A stretch of DNA of 64,000 bases from Mesobacillus harenae (GCF_013343715.1 NZ_JABUNR010000004.1:240686-304685); one strand, 5' to 3'; positions 8,125 to 17,630 are shown, counted from the first letter of the stretch. Program-made: numbers and translations. The notes: generated by a model not told the origin, from the letters alone.

Positions 8125-9333
8125 ATGAACTTTTCATATTCAGACAAAGTAAAAGATTTACAGGGCAGGCTTACGAGCTTTATGGAGGAACACGTATATC
8201 CTAACGAGAGGCTTTATGAGCAACAATTAAATGAACAAGAAAATCGCTGGAGTGACGTTCCGCCAATTATGGAAGAGCTAAAGGAAAAAGCAAAACAAGC
8301 TGGACTATGGAACTTATTTTTACCTGAAAGCGATCATGGTGCAGGGTTAACTAATAGTGAATATGCTCCGCTTTGTGAAATTATGGGACGTTCTATGATT
8401 GCGCCAGAAGTATTTAACTGTGGTGCTCCTGATACTGGGAACATGGAAGTTCTCGTCCGTTACGGGAAAGAAGAACACAAAGAGAAGTGGCTTAAGCCTC
8501 TATTGGCTGGGGAAATTCGCTCATGTTTTTCAATGACTGAACCAGACGTTGCCTCTTCTGATGCAACAAATATTGAAGCTAGAATTGAAAGAGATGGAGA
8601 CGAATACGTAATAAATGGACGTAAATGGTGGTCATCAGGAGCAGGAGATCCGCGCTGTAAAATTGCCATTGTTATGGGCAAAACAGACCCAGAAGCAAAC
8701 CGTCATGAACAGCAATCTATGATTCTAGTTCCTCTTGATTCTCCTGGCGTAAAAATAGAGCGGATGCTGCCTGTATTTGGTTATGATCATGCTCCACATG
8801 GCCACGCAGAAATTACGTATGAAAATGTTCGGGTTCCCGCTGATAATATTTTATGGGGTGAAGGGAAGGGCTTTGCAATTGCACAAGGCAGGCTTGGACC
8901 AGGAAGAATCCACCATTGTATGCGACTAATCGGCGCAGCTGAACGTGCTTTAGAAATTTTATGTAAGCGTGTACAAGATAGAGTAGCGTTTGGTAAAGAG
9001 TTATCGAAACAGGGAGTAATTCAAGAATGGATTGCTGATTCACGTATTGAAATCGAACAGGCCAGGCTTTTGACTTTAAAAGCTGCTTATATGATGGATA
9101 CCGTTGGAAACAAAGAAGCTAAAGCAGAAATAGCAATGATTAAAGTTGTCGCTCCTTCAATGGCATTGCGTGTTATGGACAAAGCTATTCAGGCTTTAGG
9201 CGGTGCTGGAGTATCCAATGACTTCCCTGTAGCAGCTCAATGGGCTAATGCACGGACTTTACGTCTGGCGGACGGGCCGGATGAAGTTCACCGTGCTCAG
9301 ATTGCGAAGCTGGAATTAAAAAAATACAAATAA
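8125..9333 (+). CDS. ACAD10/11-like acyl-CoA dehydrogenase
   Basis: FAD-dependent acyl-CoA dehydrogenase family protein of 402 residues. It resembles the dehydrogenase domain of mammalian ACAD10/ACAD11: [19 protein letters not shown] near residues 93-111, [20 protein letters not shown] near 133-152, and the unusual [16 protein letters not shown] near 255-270. Those enzymes act on phosphorylated 4-hydroxyacyl-CoA. The matching kinase domain is the separate gene at 13929-15020. First gene after the operator-controlled promoter, with GGGAGGGGG before the ATG. Family assignment is firm; substrate is inferred. Confidence 0.85.
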   Translation: MNFSYSDKVKDLQGRLTSFMEEHVYPNERLYEQQLNEQENRWSDVPPIMEELKEKAKQAGLWNLFLPESDHGAGLTNSEYAPLCEIMGRSMIAPEVFNCGAPDTGNMEVLVRYGKEEHKEKWLKPLLAGEIRSCFSMTEPDVASSDATNIEARIERDGDEYVINGRKWWSSGAGDPRCKIAIVMGKTDPEANRHEQQSMILVPLDSPGVKIERMLPVFGYDHAPHGHAEITYENVRVPADNILWGEGKGFAIAQGRLGPGRIHHCMRLIGAAERALEILCKRVQDRVAFGKELSKQGVIQEWIADSRIEIEQARLLTLKAAYMMDTVGNKEAKAEIAMIKVVAPSMALRVMDKAIQALGGAGVSNDFPVAAQWANARTLRLADGPDEVHRAQIAKLELKKYK

Positions 9334-9380
9334 CTATAACTAAAAAAATAGCGTAAAAGAATTAGAAAGTGGTGGAGTAA

Positions 9381-10157
9381 ATGAATGTAATGGAATTATT
9401 CAGCCTAAAAGGGAAAACAGCAATTGTAACTGGAGGCGGCAGAGGTCTTGGTGAACAAATAGCAGAAGGTTTTGCTGAAGCAGGGGCAAACGTTGTTCTA
9501 TGTTCAAGGAAAGTTGAAGCGTGTGAGGAAGTTGCCCAGCGTCTGACTCAACAAAAGGGAATACAGGCATTAGCATTGAAATGTGATATTGCTAATCCTG
9601 AAGATGTTAAAAATGTGATCGAGGAAACTTTAAAAAAGTTTGGCTCAATTGATATCCTCGTTAATAACAGCGGAGCGACGTGGGGGGCACCTGTTACAGA
9701 GATGCCGCTTGATGCATGGAATAAGGTAATCAATGTCAACGTTACTGGCACGTTTTTGATGAGCCAGGCAGCAGGGAAAGTGATGATTGAGCAAAAATCA
9801 GGAAAAATCATCAATATCGCTTCTGTAGCAGGCTTGGGAGGAACTGATCCAAGACTCATGGATACAATCGGATATAATACAAGCAAAGGTGCCGTAATTA
9901 CTTTTACAAAGGATCTTGCGGTCAAGTGGGGTCAGCATAACATAAATGTTAATGCGATAGCTCCTGGTTTTTTCCCAACTAAAATGTCTAAAGCACTTAT
10001 TGAACAAGGTAAAGACCCTCTTCTGGAAGGGACTCCGCTGCGACGTTTTGGTTCGGATAACGACCTAAAAGGTGCTGCTCTGTTCTTAGCGTCCGATGCC
10101 TCAAACTATGTAACTGGAGATGTCCTTATAGTTGATGGCGGCACACATGCTAGATAG
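9381..10157 (+). CDS. SDR-family oxidoreductase (3-oxoacyl reductase-like)
   Basis: NAD(P)-dependent short-chain dehydrogenase of 258 residues. It has the TGGGRGLG cofactor motif near residues 15-22, NNSGA near 95, and the catalytic Ser...Tyr-x3-Lys (IASVAGLGG...YNTSK, Tyr near 160). GTGGTGG lies before the ATG. It is the second gene of the island, 48 bases after the dehydrogenase, so a beta- or omega-side hydroxyacyl oxidation is plausible. The substrate cannot be read from sequence. Confidence 0.85.
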   Translation: MNVMELFSLKGKTAIVTGGGRGLGEQIAEGFAEAGANVVLCSRKVEACEEVAQRLTQQKGIQALALKCDIANPEDVKNVIEETLKKFGSIDILVNNSGATWGAPVTEMPLDAWNKVINVNVTGTFLMSQAAGKVMIEQKSGKIINIASVAGLGGTDPRLMDTIGYNTSKGAVITFTKDLAVKWGQHNINVNAIAPGFFPTKMSKALIEQGKDPLLEGTPLRRFGSDNDLKGAALFLASDASNYVTGDVLIVDGGTHAR

Positions 10158-10185
10158 AAGTATGAATTGATTGGGAGGAATTGAA

Positions 10186-11796
10186 ATGAGTATTAAAGGT
10201 TCTTGGCTTTCTCATTACCCAGAAACAATTGCAACTGAAATTGATATACCTAACATAGCTCTTCCGCAAATGCTCAAAGACACCGCTGAAAAATACCCGC
10301 AAAATTCTGCAATCTCATTTTATGGCAGGAAGTTTACCTACCAAGAGCTTCAGGGGGCTGTCACTGCATTTGCCTCAGCTCTTCAAAACAATGGGGTTAA
10401 AAAGGGCGATAGAGTAGCCTTAATGCTTCCCAACTGTCCGCAATACGTCATTTCCTATTTTGGAGCGTTAACTGCGGGAGCGATTGTCACACAGGTAAAT
10501 CCAATGTCAGTTGAAAGAGAGCTTGAACATATTTTTACCGATTCAGGAGCGGAAACGATTGTCGTCTTTGATGCTCTGTATCCCAAGGTTAAAAGCGTTC
10601 AGTCTAAGTCGTCGTTAAAGAACGTCGTTGCCGTCAGCCTTCAGCCATCTGGTCAGGAGTTTGCTCCGGATTATACATTCGAAACTTTTATGGGCAGTGC
10701 TAAACAAAGTTTTCAGCCGGTCAGTTTCGATCCCGCAAATGATGTGGCGATCCTTCAGTACACGGGAGGAACTACTGGGCGCTCAAAAGGGGCTATGCTG
10801 ACTCATCGCAACATTTTTGCTAATGTTCTGCAGTCATATGAATTTTTTAAAGAAACAATGAAAGTTGGACAAGAGAAGTGTCTAACAGTCATTCCATTAT
10901 TTCACGTATTCGGGATGACCTCCTGCATGAATCTATCCATTTATACAGCAGCAGAATCGATTATGCTGCCACGTTTTGATTTAGAAGAAGTTCTGAATAC
11001 CATCAAAAATGAACAGCCAACGATATTCCCTGGCGTTCCAACGATGTATGTGGCAATTACCAACCATCCAGAGGCAGAAAAATATGGAATAAGCAGTATC
11101 GAAACCTGTAACAGCGGCAGTGCGCCTATGCCGGTGGAGCTGATGAAAGAGTTTGAAGGCAAAACTGGATCAAAAATTCTTGAAGGATATGGCCTTTCTG
11201 AGGCATCTCCGACAACACACTGCAATCCTCCGTTTGCTGACCGAAAACCTGGAAGTGTGGGAATCGGATTTCCATCGACCGAATATAAAATTGTGGACCT
11301 TGCATCTGGGACAGAAGAGCTGCCAGCGGGCGAACTTGGAGAGATCATCTTAAAAGGTCCACAGGTTATGAAGGGTTATTGGAATATGCCTGAAGAAACA
11401 GCCAATACTTTACGTGATGGCTGGCTATTTACGGGAGACATCGGAAAAATGGATGAAGATGGCTATTTATATATTGTTGACCGGAAGAAAGACATGATCA
11501 TTGCAAGCGGATTTAATATCTATCCACGTGATGTAGAAGAGGTTCTCTATGAACATCCTTCTGTTCAGGAGGCAGTCGTGATCGGGGTGCCGGACCCATA
11601 CCGCGGGGAAACAGTTAAAGCTGTACTTGTTCTAAAAGCTGGCAAGGAAGCAACCGAAGAGGAGATCAAAGCCTATTGCAAAGAAAATATGGCCTCCTAT
11701 AAAGTTCCTACTATCGTTGAATTTAGGGAACAGCTTCCTAAAACAGCAGTCGGAAAGATTTTGCGCAGATCATTGCGAGATGAAGTGAAAAATTAA
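10186..11796 (+). CDS. Long-chain acyl-CoA ligase (AMP-binding)
   Basis: Activates a carboxylic acid to its CoA thioester with ATP. The start at ATG 10186 is preferred because TGGGAGGAA directly precedes it; the upstream in-frame TTG at 10171 lies inside that ribosome site. The 536-residue protein has the ANL-family P-loop YTGGTTGRSKGAM near residues 190-202, the GYGLSE motif near 335, TGDIGKMDEDGY near 420, and the C-terminal PKTAVGKILRR lysine motif. It supplies the CoA substrates for the island. Confidence 0.92.
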   Translation: MSIKGSWLSHYPETIATEIDIPNIALPQMLKDTAEKYPQNSAISFYGRKFTYQELQGAVTAFASALQNNGVKKGDRVALMLPNCPQYVISYFGALTAGAIVTQVNPMSVERELEHIFTDSGAETIVVFDALYPKVKSVQSKSSLKNVVAVSLQPSGQEFAPDYTFETFMGSAKQSFQPVSFDPANDVAILQYTGGTTGRSKGAMLTHRNIFANVLQSYEFFKETMKVGQEKCLTVIPLFHVFGMTSCMNLSIYTAAESIMLPRFDLEEVLNTIKNEQPTIFPGVPTMYVAITNHPEAEKYGISSIETCNSGSAPMPVELMKEFEGKTGSKILEGYGLSEASPTTHCNPPFADRKPGSVGIGFPSTEYKIVDLASGTEELPAGELGEIILKGPQVMKGYWNMPEETANTLRDGWLFTGDIGKMDEDGYLYIVDRKKDMIIASGFNIYPRDVEEVLYEHPSVQEAVVIGVPDPYRGETVKAVLVLKAGKEATEEEIKAYCKENMASYKVPTIVEFREQLPKTAVGKILRRSLRDEVKN

Positions 11797-11849
11797 GTGC
11801 CTCAATAAAGAAAAAGGAAAAAAAGGGAAGGGGCGAGAAGTTATTATGG

Positions 11850-11865
11850 TATAATTTTGTTAGTA
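11850..11865 (+). promoter_or_regulatory. tetR promoter with operator half-site
   Basis: TATAAT (11850-11855) is followed after three bases by GTTAGTA (11859-11865), identical to one arm of the two full operators. This suggests weak autoregulation. Confidence 0.4.
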
Positions 11866-11889
11866 ACGTAAGATTGTGAGGAACGAATT

Positions 11890-12456
11890 ATGAAAGAAAA
11901 AATTACAGAACAAAGTATTAGATTATTTGAAAAAAAGGGTTTTAGTGAAACGTCAATACAGGATATTGTTGATTCTCTAGGTGTTACAAAGGGAACGTTT
12001 TATTACTACTTTTCCAGCAAAGAAGAACTGTTGATGGATATTCATCTCGGATATATTACTGAAATGATTGCGATCCAAGAAAGCATATTAAACGATAAGA
12101 AGATGGACTGCAAAACGAAACTCTCAGAAATCGTTTATATGCTAATTAGCAATATTAAAATCCAGGGTGCCAGTGCTAAGGTCTTTTTCAGAGAAATGAA
12201 AAACCTAAGCGAGGATCGGCTTGCTTTGATCATCCCACAGAGAGACCAATTCAGATTAAATATTGAAGTTCTGATAAAAGAAGGCATGGAAAGTGGAGAG
12301 TTCAGACAAGACTTAAATCCTTCCATAGTAACCTTCGGAATCCTTGGGGCAGCCAATTGGAGCTACCAATGGTATAACCCCGCTGGCAAAATGGAGGAGA
12401 AAGAAGTCTCAGACATTTTTGTGGAATTGTTCTTAAAAGGGATTGCTAATAACTAG
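11890..12456 (+). CDS. TetR/AcrR-family regulator of the acyl-CoA island
   Basis: A 188-residue repressor. Residues ~3-47 form the helix-turn-helix (TSIQDIVDSLGVTKGTFYYYF), and the rest is an all-helical ligand domain. GTGAGGAACGA precedes the ATG. It lies between two near-identical palindromes (8092 and 12519) that head the two halves of the island and carries a half-site after its own -10. By analogy with FadR-type regulators the inducer is probably an acyl-CoA of the pathway. Confidence 0.85.
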   Translation: MKEKITEQSIRLFEKKGFSETSIQDIVDSLGVTKGTFYYYFSSKEELLMDIHLGYITEMIAIQESILNDKKMDCKTKLSEIVYMLISNIKIQGASAKVFFREMKNLSEDRLALIIPQRDQFRLNIEVLIKEGMESGEFRQDLNPSIVTFGILGAANWSYQWYNPAGKMEEKEVSDIFVELFLKGIANN

Positions 12457-12462
12457 GGAATG

Positions 12463-12511
12463 CGGAAGATGAAATGATGCAGCATGGCTTATCTTCCGTG
12501 CTTCTTTTTTT
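12463..12511 (+). terminator. Terminator after tetR
   Basis: CGGAAGAT (12463-12470) pairs with ATCTTCCG (12491-12498), followed by a T-rich tract. Confidence 0.75.
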
Positions 12512-12518
12512 AACCTAG

Positions 12519-12536
12519 ATACCAACTGGTTAGTAT
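12519..12536. promoter_or_regulatory. TetR-type operator 2
   Basis: ATACCAACTGGTTAGTAT is an 18-bp near-palindrome matching operator 1 at 8092. It lies between the tetR terminator and the second transcription unit. Confidence 0.7.
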
Positions 12537-12562
12537 CTTATAAGGGTAAGGAGGCGGGGACA

Positions 12563-13447
12563 ATCGAACTTAAAGAAATACGAAAAATAACGGTTATTGG
12601 TTCAGGACAAATGGGCCATCAGATTGCTATGTTATGTGCTTTGGGAGGCTACGAAACCACCATTCAGGATCTTAAGGAAGATGAGCTTCAGCAGGCTGAC
12701 GAAAAGCTTCGTGGCATTATGAATAAGTGGGTGGCAAAGGGAAAGCTTTCAGAGGAAGCAATGGAAACAGCATTTCAAAGGTTAAGATTTACTACGGATC
12801 TTAAAGAGGCTGCCCAATCCGCAGATTTTGTAATCGAGGCGGTTGTTGAGAAATTGAATGTGAAGGAACAGGTATTCAAAACTCTTGAAGAGTTTGCGCC
12901 TGCCCATACTATTTTTGCCACCAATAGTTCAACGATTGTTAATAGTTTACTAGCAGGTGTGACTAAAAGGCCTGAAAAGGTAGTCAACATGCATTTCTTT
13001 TTCCCGCCGCTTGTTATGGATTGCGTCGAGGTTGTAATGAGTGAGCAGACATCGGAGGAAACGGCTCAATTCACGTTAGGTGTCTGCGAAAAGATCAATC
13101 GGACTGGACTGCTGCTGCGCAAAGAAATTTCAGGGTTTGTTGCAAACCGGATTTTAGGAGCTCTGCAACGAGAAGCGGTTCATCTCTATGAAGAAGGCAT
13201 AGCTGACTTTAAAGATATTGATTTAATTTGCAGAAAAGCTTTGAGCCATCCAATTGGTCCATTCGAATTGATGGATTTATCAGGGTTAGATGTCGGCTAC
13301 TTTGTAATGGAACAGCGTTACCGCGAAACTGGAGATCCAGCGGATAAGCCATTTGCCAGCGTTGAAGAGAAAGTAAAAAAAGGGGAATTGGGCAGAAAGA
13401 CAGGCAGAGGCTGGTACGAATATAACAAAGAAGAAGTAAAGAGCTAA
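12563..13447 (+). CDS. 3-hydroxyacyl-CoA dehydrogenase with apparent ATC start
   Basis: Oxidises 3-hydroxyacyl-CoA to 3-oxoacyl-CoA with NAD+. The first ATG in frame (12611) would begin inside the Rossmann loop and delete ITVIGSGQ, so it cannot be the true start. AAGGAGG (12548-12554) stands eight bases before an in-frame ATC at 12563, exactly where a start should be. With it the protein has 294 residues, normal for the family, and a complete GSGQMG motif. A C-terminal 3HCDH domain follows (GFVANRILGALQREA; GPFELMDLSGLDVG). Whether ATC is used or is a sequence error needs checking. Confidence 0.82.
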   Translation: MELKEIRKITVIGSGQMGHQIAMLCALGGYETTIQDLKEDELQQADEKLRGIMNKWVAKGKLSEEAMETAFQRLRFTTDLKEAAQSADFVIEAVVEKLNVKEQVFKTLEEFAPAHTIFATNSSTIVNSLLAGVTKRPEKVVNMHFFFPPLVMDCVEVVMSEQTSEETAQFTLGVCEKINRTGLLLRKEISGFVANRILGALQREAVHLYEEGIADFKDIDLICRKALSHPIGPFELMDLSGLDVGYFVMEQRYRETGDPADKPFASVEEKVKKGELGRKTGRGWYEYNKEEVKS

Positions 13448-13473
13448 TGAAGAAGATACAGGAGGGTTTAAAA

Positions 13474-13875
13474 GTGCATGAGATTCAGGTAACCGTTCGG
13501 TTCGGTGAGACGGATGCCCTTGGGCATGTCAATAATGCCAGCTACTTTATTTATTTAGAAGAAGCGCGAATCCGTTTTTTTGAGGCGCTTGGCTACGGAA
13601 TGGATACTAAAGGCTGGAACTTTATACTTGCCTCAACCAAGTGTGATTTCTTGAGTCAAGGTTTCTTTAACCAGCCACTAACGATAAAAACCGAAGTCAG
13701 CAGAATTGGGACGAAGAGTTTTGAATTGACACATGATATTGTTTGCACCCAAACGGGAGAGTTAATCGCAAAAGCCAATGCAGTCATTGTATATTTCGAT
13801 TTTGTCGAACAAAAGAGTGAAGTTATACCAGAAATGCTGCGGAGTGGCCTTGAGAGTAACTTAGTGCAAGTTTAA
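13474..13875 (+). CDS. Hotdog-fold acyl-CoA thioesterase
   Basis: A 133-residue protein of the 4-hydroxybenzoyl-CoA thioesterase/YbgC type. The conserved RFGETDALGHVNNASYFIY block near residues 9-27 contains the catalytic Asp. I start it at GTG 13474 because AGGAGGG lies seven bases upstream; an ATG at 13447 overlapping the previous stop would add nine residues but has a poor ribosome site. It probably releases CoA from stalled intermediates. Second gene of the downstream operon. Confidence 0.82.
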   Translation: MHEIQVTVRFGETDALGHVNNASYFIYLEEARIRFFEALGYGMDTKGWNFILASTKCDFLSQGFFNQPLTIKTEVSRIGTKSFELTHDIVCTQTGELIAKANAVIVYFDFVEQKSEVIPEMLRSGLESNLVQV

Positions 13876-13928
13876 AAATCAGAATAGTCTAAAATCCATT
13901 TGGGGTTTATAAGGGAAGGAGAGATAAT

Positions 13929-15020
13929 ATGAGTCAGAAAATTAGTGTAGATACCATTCCTGTCCGTAATGGAGAGGAATTAAATGCACAGGCACTGGAA
14001 TTGTTTTTAAAGGAAAAAATTGAGAATCTCCCTGATGAACCGTTGGAAATCAGGCAGTTTTCGGCCGGACATTCCAACCTAACCTACCAGCTGAATTTAG
14101 GTGATTGGGAGGCTGTGCTGCGAAGACCGCCGCTTGGTCCGGTTGCACCAAAGGCACATGATATGGAAAGGGAATTCAAAATTATCTCTGAGCTGCAGCC
14201 ATTGTTTTCCCCAGCACCAAAGCCAATTCTTTTTTCCGAGGATGAGTCGATTGTCGGAAGCAAATTTCTAATTATGGAAAGGAAACATGGCATTGTTCTA
14301 GATTCGACTTTTCCAAAAGGGGTGGAGCCAACAGAGGAAATAGGAAGAAGACTGTCAGAAATAATGGTCAGCAGGCTGGCTGAGCTTCACTCAATTGACC
14401 ACGAAAAAACTAGTCTTGGAGCTATTTCCAAACCCGAAGGCTTTATGGAAAGGCAAGTTCATGGATGGATTTCCAGATATGAACGATCAAAAACAGATGA
14501 CATTAAAGAAGCTGAAATTTTAACGGAATGGCTTGTTAAACATGTACCTGCAAAGCATGATTCAGCAATCATCCACTATGATTATAAATTTAATAATGCA
14601 ATGTTCAATGAAGAGCTTACCGAAATGGTCGGTTTGTTTGACTGGGAGATGACTACGGTCGGGGATCCCCTTGCAGACGTTGGAGCGGCAATGAGTTATT
14701 GGATACAGGCCGATGATCCTGATCTTCTGAAAAATGGTCTTGGTAAAGTTCCAGTTACCGTTTATCCAGGATTCATGTCAAGGCAGGAGTTTATGGAAGC
14801 ATATGCAAAAAAGAGCGGCCGTGACTTGACGAATATTAACTTCTATTTAACATTTGCTTATTTTAAATTAGCGGTTATATGCCAGCAGATTTACTATCGC
14901 TATAAAAAGGGCCAGACAAATGATGCTCGTTTTGCCCATTTTAATCATTTCGTGCAAAGTTTAATTAGCTATGGAACTCATGTCGCATTTAATGAAAAAA
15001 TAATTATACAAAAGCGGTAA
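13929..15020 (+). CDS. APH-like phosphotransferase (ACAD10/11 kinase-domain type)
   Basis: A 363-residue kinase-fold protein related to aminoglycoside phosphotransferases. It has an RQFSAGHSNLTYQL nucleotide loop near residues 43-56, a catalytic HYDYKFNNAMFN loop near 217-228 and an LFDWEMTTVGDPLADVG metal-binding segment near 236-252. This is the form fused to the dehydrogenase in mammalian ACAD10/11 and separate in Pseudomonas LvaA, which phosphorylates 4-hydroxyacyl-CoA. With the ACAD10/11-like enzyme at 8125 it suggests the same chemistry. Antibiotic resistance is unlikely from the context. GGAAGGAGAG precedes the ATG. Confidence 0.82.
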   Translation: MSQKISVDTIPVRNGEELNAQALELFLKEKIENLPDEPLEIRQFSAGHSNLTYQLNLGDWEAVLRRPPLGPVAPKAHDMEREFKIISELQPLFSPAPKPILFSEDESIVGSKFLIMERKHGIVLDSTFPKGVEPTEEIGRRLSEIMVSRLAELHSIDHEKTSLGAISKPEGFMERQVHGWISRYERSKTDDIKEAEILTEWLVKHVPAKHDSAIIHYDYKFNNAMFNEELTEMVGLFDWEMTTVGDPLADVGAAMSYWIQADDPDLLKNGLGKVPVTVYPGFMSRQEFMEAYAKKSGRDLTNINFYLTFAYFKLAVICQQIYYRYKKGQTNDARFAHFNHFVQSLISYGTHVAFNEKIIIQKR

Positions 15021-15036
15021 AATCTGAGGTGTAATA

Positions 15037-15768
15037 ATGAAGAAAGTTCACCTTCTCATCAAGAAGGAAGAAATAGATGAAGAAAAAATGGCAACTGGCA
15101 GTAAAGTCGCAGTAGTTCTCGATGTCTTACTAGCAACCAGTACAATAACCGCAGCACTCTATGACGGGGCAAAGGAAGTACTGCCTGTATTGGACAGTGC
15201 TGAGGCTCTTGAAGCAGCTAAGACATTTAAACCAGAAACCTGTGTGGTTGCAGGAGAGCTGAATGCAAAGCCACTTGATGGTTTTGTTTATCCCAGCCCC
15301 AGGGTAATCAGGGAGCAAATTAAAGATAAGACTCTCATTTTATCAACCACTAATGGAACTGTCGCTTTAAGGAAGTCAGCAGCGGCAAAGAAGGTCTATA
15401 TTGCTTCGCTTCTGAACAACTCTTTTGTAGCGCAGGCAGTAAACGAAGAAAAAGATATGGATACTATTGTAGTGGTCTGCTCAGGAAATTCTGGAGAATT
15501 AAGCCTGGAGGACCTTTACGGAGGCGGACATTTTATCTCCTGCCTGTTAGGTGGGGAGCCGGAAAAGTACGATCTGACAGACCCCGCTAAAGCTGCGCTA
15601 AGCTTTTACGAAGGCCGTAAAGAAGATGCGTATAACGTACTTTTGTCTTCACGGGTCGGAAGCATGTTCGGTAAGTATAGCTTTATTGATGAGCTAGAGT
15701 TTGCAGCTTCAAAAGGAAAACTGCCAATTGTTCCGGTTCTTTATGACGGTAAGGCAGTCAGAATATAG
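15037..15768 (+). CDS. ComB-like 2-phosphosulfolactate phosphatase family protein
   Basis: A 243-residue protein with the ComB fold signature: VVLDVLLATSTITAAL near residues 26-41, AGELNAKP near 72, LSTTNGTVAL near 103-112 and SLEDLYGGG near 152. Characterised ComB enzymes dephosphorylate 2-phosphosulfolactate with Mg2+. No coenzyme M or sulfolactate genes are nearby. Here it sits 16 bases after the kinase gene, so it may act on a phosphorylated hydroxy-acid of this pathway. That role is inference. Confidence 0.75.
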   Translation: MKKVHLLIKKEEIDEEKMATGSKVAVVLDVLLATSTITAALYDGAKEVLPVLDSAEALEAAKTFKPETCVVAGELNAKPLDGFVYPSPRVIREQIKDKTLILSTTNGTVALRKSAAAKKVYIASLLNNSFVAQAVNEEKDMDTIVVVCSGNSGELSLEDLYGGGHFISCLLGGEPEKYDLTDPAKAALSFYEGRKEDAYNVLLSSRVGSMFGKYSFIDELEFAASKGKLPIVPVLYDGKAVRI

Positions 15769-15843
15769 AGTTCGTTAGCTTAGCTGATTTACACCGAATG
15801 ATTCTAATGACTTACAGCAAGTACACACATAGGAGGATTTTTC

Positions 15844-17619
15844 ATGGAAAAAACAAATACTCGAACTAGAGGGGCCAGCTTTTTATTTTCAAAAGTTGAA
15901 CCAGATCATGTATTTACCCCGGAGGATTTTACAGACGAACACCGAATGATCGGGACAACAGCAAAGCAGTTTGTTGAAAAAGAAGTCACGCCTCATCAAG
16001 GACAAATCGAGAAGCAGGACTTTAAGCTTATCGTCACACTCATGCAAAAGGCAGGGGATCTTGGACTCCTTGCCCATAGTATTCCAGAACAGTATGGCGG
16101 ACTTGGCCTTGACAAAATCAGCAAGGGAATTGTTGGTGAAATGGTAGGCCAGTCAGGTGGTTATGGGGTAGCCCATTCAAATCATACTTGTATCGCTACG
16201 CTTCCAATTACGTATTTTGGAACGGAAGAACAAAAAGCGAAGTATTTGCCGAAACTTGCTTCAGGAGAGTACATAGGTGCGTATTGTTTAACCGAGCCAA
16301 ATGCCGGCTCTGATGCTCTTTCAGCCCAAACGACAGCTAGGTTGAATGAGACGGGTACCCATTATGTTTTAAATGGTACGAAGCTCTATATAACAAACGC
16401 CTTTTTTTCTGATACCTTTATTGTGTATGCCAAGGTTGATGGTACGAAATTCACTGCATTCATAGTTGAAAAGGATTTCCCAGGTCTATCGCTTGGACCA
16501 GAGGAAGAGAAAATGGGAATAAAAGGATCGTCAACAAGGTCGGTCATTCTTGAGGATTGCCAGGTCCCTGCCGAAAATCTTCTCGGAGAAGTAGGGAAAG
16601 GCCATGTGATTGCATTGAATGTGCTTAATCTAGGCCGGTTTAATCTCGGATCAGCTTGTATGGGGGCGTCAAAGTACAGCCTTAGTAAAGCGTTGCAGTT
16701 TACCCAAGAAAGAAAGCAGTTTGGACGTGCTATTTCAGATTTCCCAGCCACAAAACAAAAAGTGGTTAAAATGGCTGGCCGCATTTATGCAACAGAGTCA
16801 CTTCAGTATCGGACAGCCAGCTTACTTGAAGAAGCGTTAGGCGGGTTATATGAGTCTTCTGATTGGAAAGAAATTGGGAAACAAATGAGCGAATTTGCAA
16901 CGGAGTGTGCAATTTGTAAGGTATACGGATCAGAAACTCTGGATTTCACAGCTGATGAAACGCTCCAGCTTCACGGTGGTGCTGGGTTTATAAAGGATTA
17001 TGGAGTCGAACAAATCTATCGGGATTCAAGAATTAATAGGATTTTTGAAGGAACAAATGAAATCAATCGGCTTTTAATTCCTACCCACTTATTCCGAAAA
17101 GCAATGAAGGGTGAAGTGGACTTACTATCGAAGGTGCAGCAAGCAATCGCAGAGCTCCAAGAATCAGTAAAGCTAGATAACGAACCGTTAGCTGAAGAAC
17201 GGAACGCAGTAGATACAATCAGGAATTTATTCCTTTTATGTGCAGGTCTCGCGTTTGAGGCCCATGGAGAAGGGCTGGTTCATGAACAAGAAACTTTAAT
17301 GGGACTAGCTGACTTAGCGATTACTCTATATACTGCCGAATCATCGGTTATTAGAACGTTAAGATCGGTCAAACGGTATGGAGAGGAAAAATCAGCACTG
17401 AAAATAAACTTGGCGAGAGTAGTCCTCGAAGACTCGCTTTGGGATGCAGAACGACTTTCCAGAACTCTAACTATGGCGCTGACTGACGGAGAAAAACAAA
17501 AGCAGCTTACAGGTCTGATTTTCAGAGAATGCAGCCAATTAAGAAGCGTAAGCCTTAGTGTTGATAAAAAGCGCGAACTAGCAGACCTTCTTTTCAAAGA
17601 AAACAAATTTATATGTTAG
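15844..17619 (+). CDS. Acyl-CoA dehydrogenase, FadE (YusJ) type
   Basis: FAD enzyme for the first step of beta-oxidation. The 591-residue length matches the long Bacillus FadE type (about 594). It has the YCLTEPNAGSDA signature near residues 140-151, the RKQFGRAISDFPA segment near 295, the QLHGGAGFIKDYGVEQIYRDSRI block near 375 (split by normal variation), IFEGTNEINR near 400 and a C-terminal helical extension. TAGGAGG precedes the ATG. It is distinct from the ACAD10/11-like enzyme at 8125, so the island has two dehydrogenases. Confidence 0.9.
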   Translation: MEKTNTRTRGASFLFSKVEPDHVFTPEDFTDEHRMIGTTAKQFVEKEVTPHQGQIEKQDFKLIVTLMQKAGDLGLLAHSIPEQYGGLGLDKISKGIVGEMVGQSGGYGVAHSNHTCIATLPITYFGTEEQKAKYLPKLASGEYIGAYCLTEPNAGSDALSAQTTARLNETGTHYVLNGTKLYITNAFFSDTFIVYAKVDGTKFTAFIVEKDFPGLSLGPEEEKMGIKGSSTRSVILEDCQVPAENLLGEVGKGHVIALNVLNLGRFNLGSACMGASKYSLSKALQFTQERKQFGRAISDFPATKQKVVKMAGRIYATESLQYRTASLLEEALGGLYESSDWKEIGKQMSEFATECAICKVYGSETLDFTADETLQLHGGAGFIKDYGVEQIYRDSRINRIFEGTNEINRLLIPTHLFRKAMKGEVDLLSKVQQAIAELQESVKLDNEPLAEERNAVDTIRNLFLLCAGLAFEAHGEGLVHEQETLMGLADLAITLYTAESSVIRTLRSVKRYGEEKSALKINLARVVLEDSLWDAERLSRTLTMALTDGEKQKQLTGLIFRECSQLRSVSLSVDKKRELADLLFKENKFIC

Positions 17620-17630
17620 GGGAAGATTGT

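Noticed and set aside
13929..15020. Aminoglycoside resistance by the APH-like gene
   Set aside because: Its setting with acyl-CoA genes and its similarity to the ACAD10/11 kinase domain point to metabolism.
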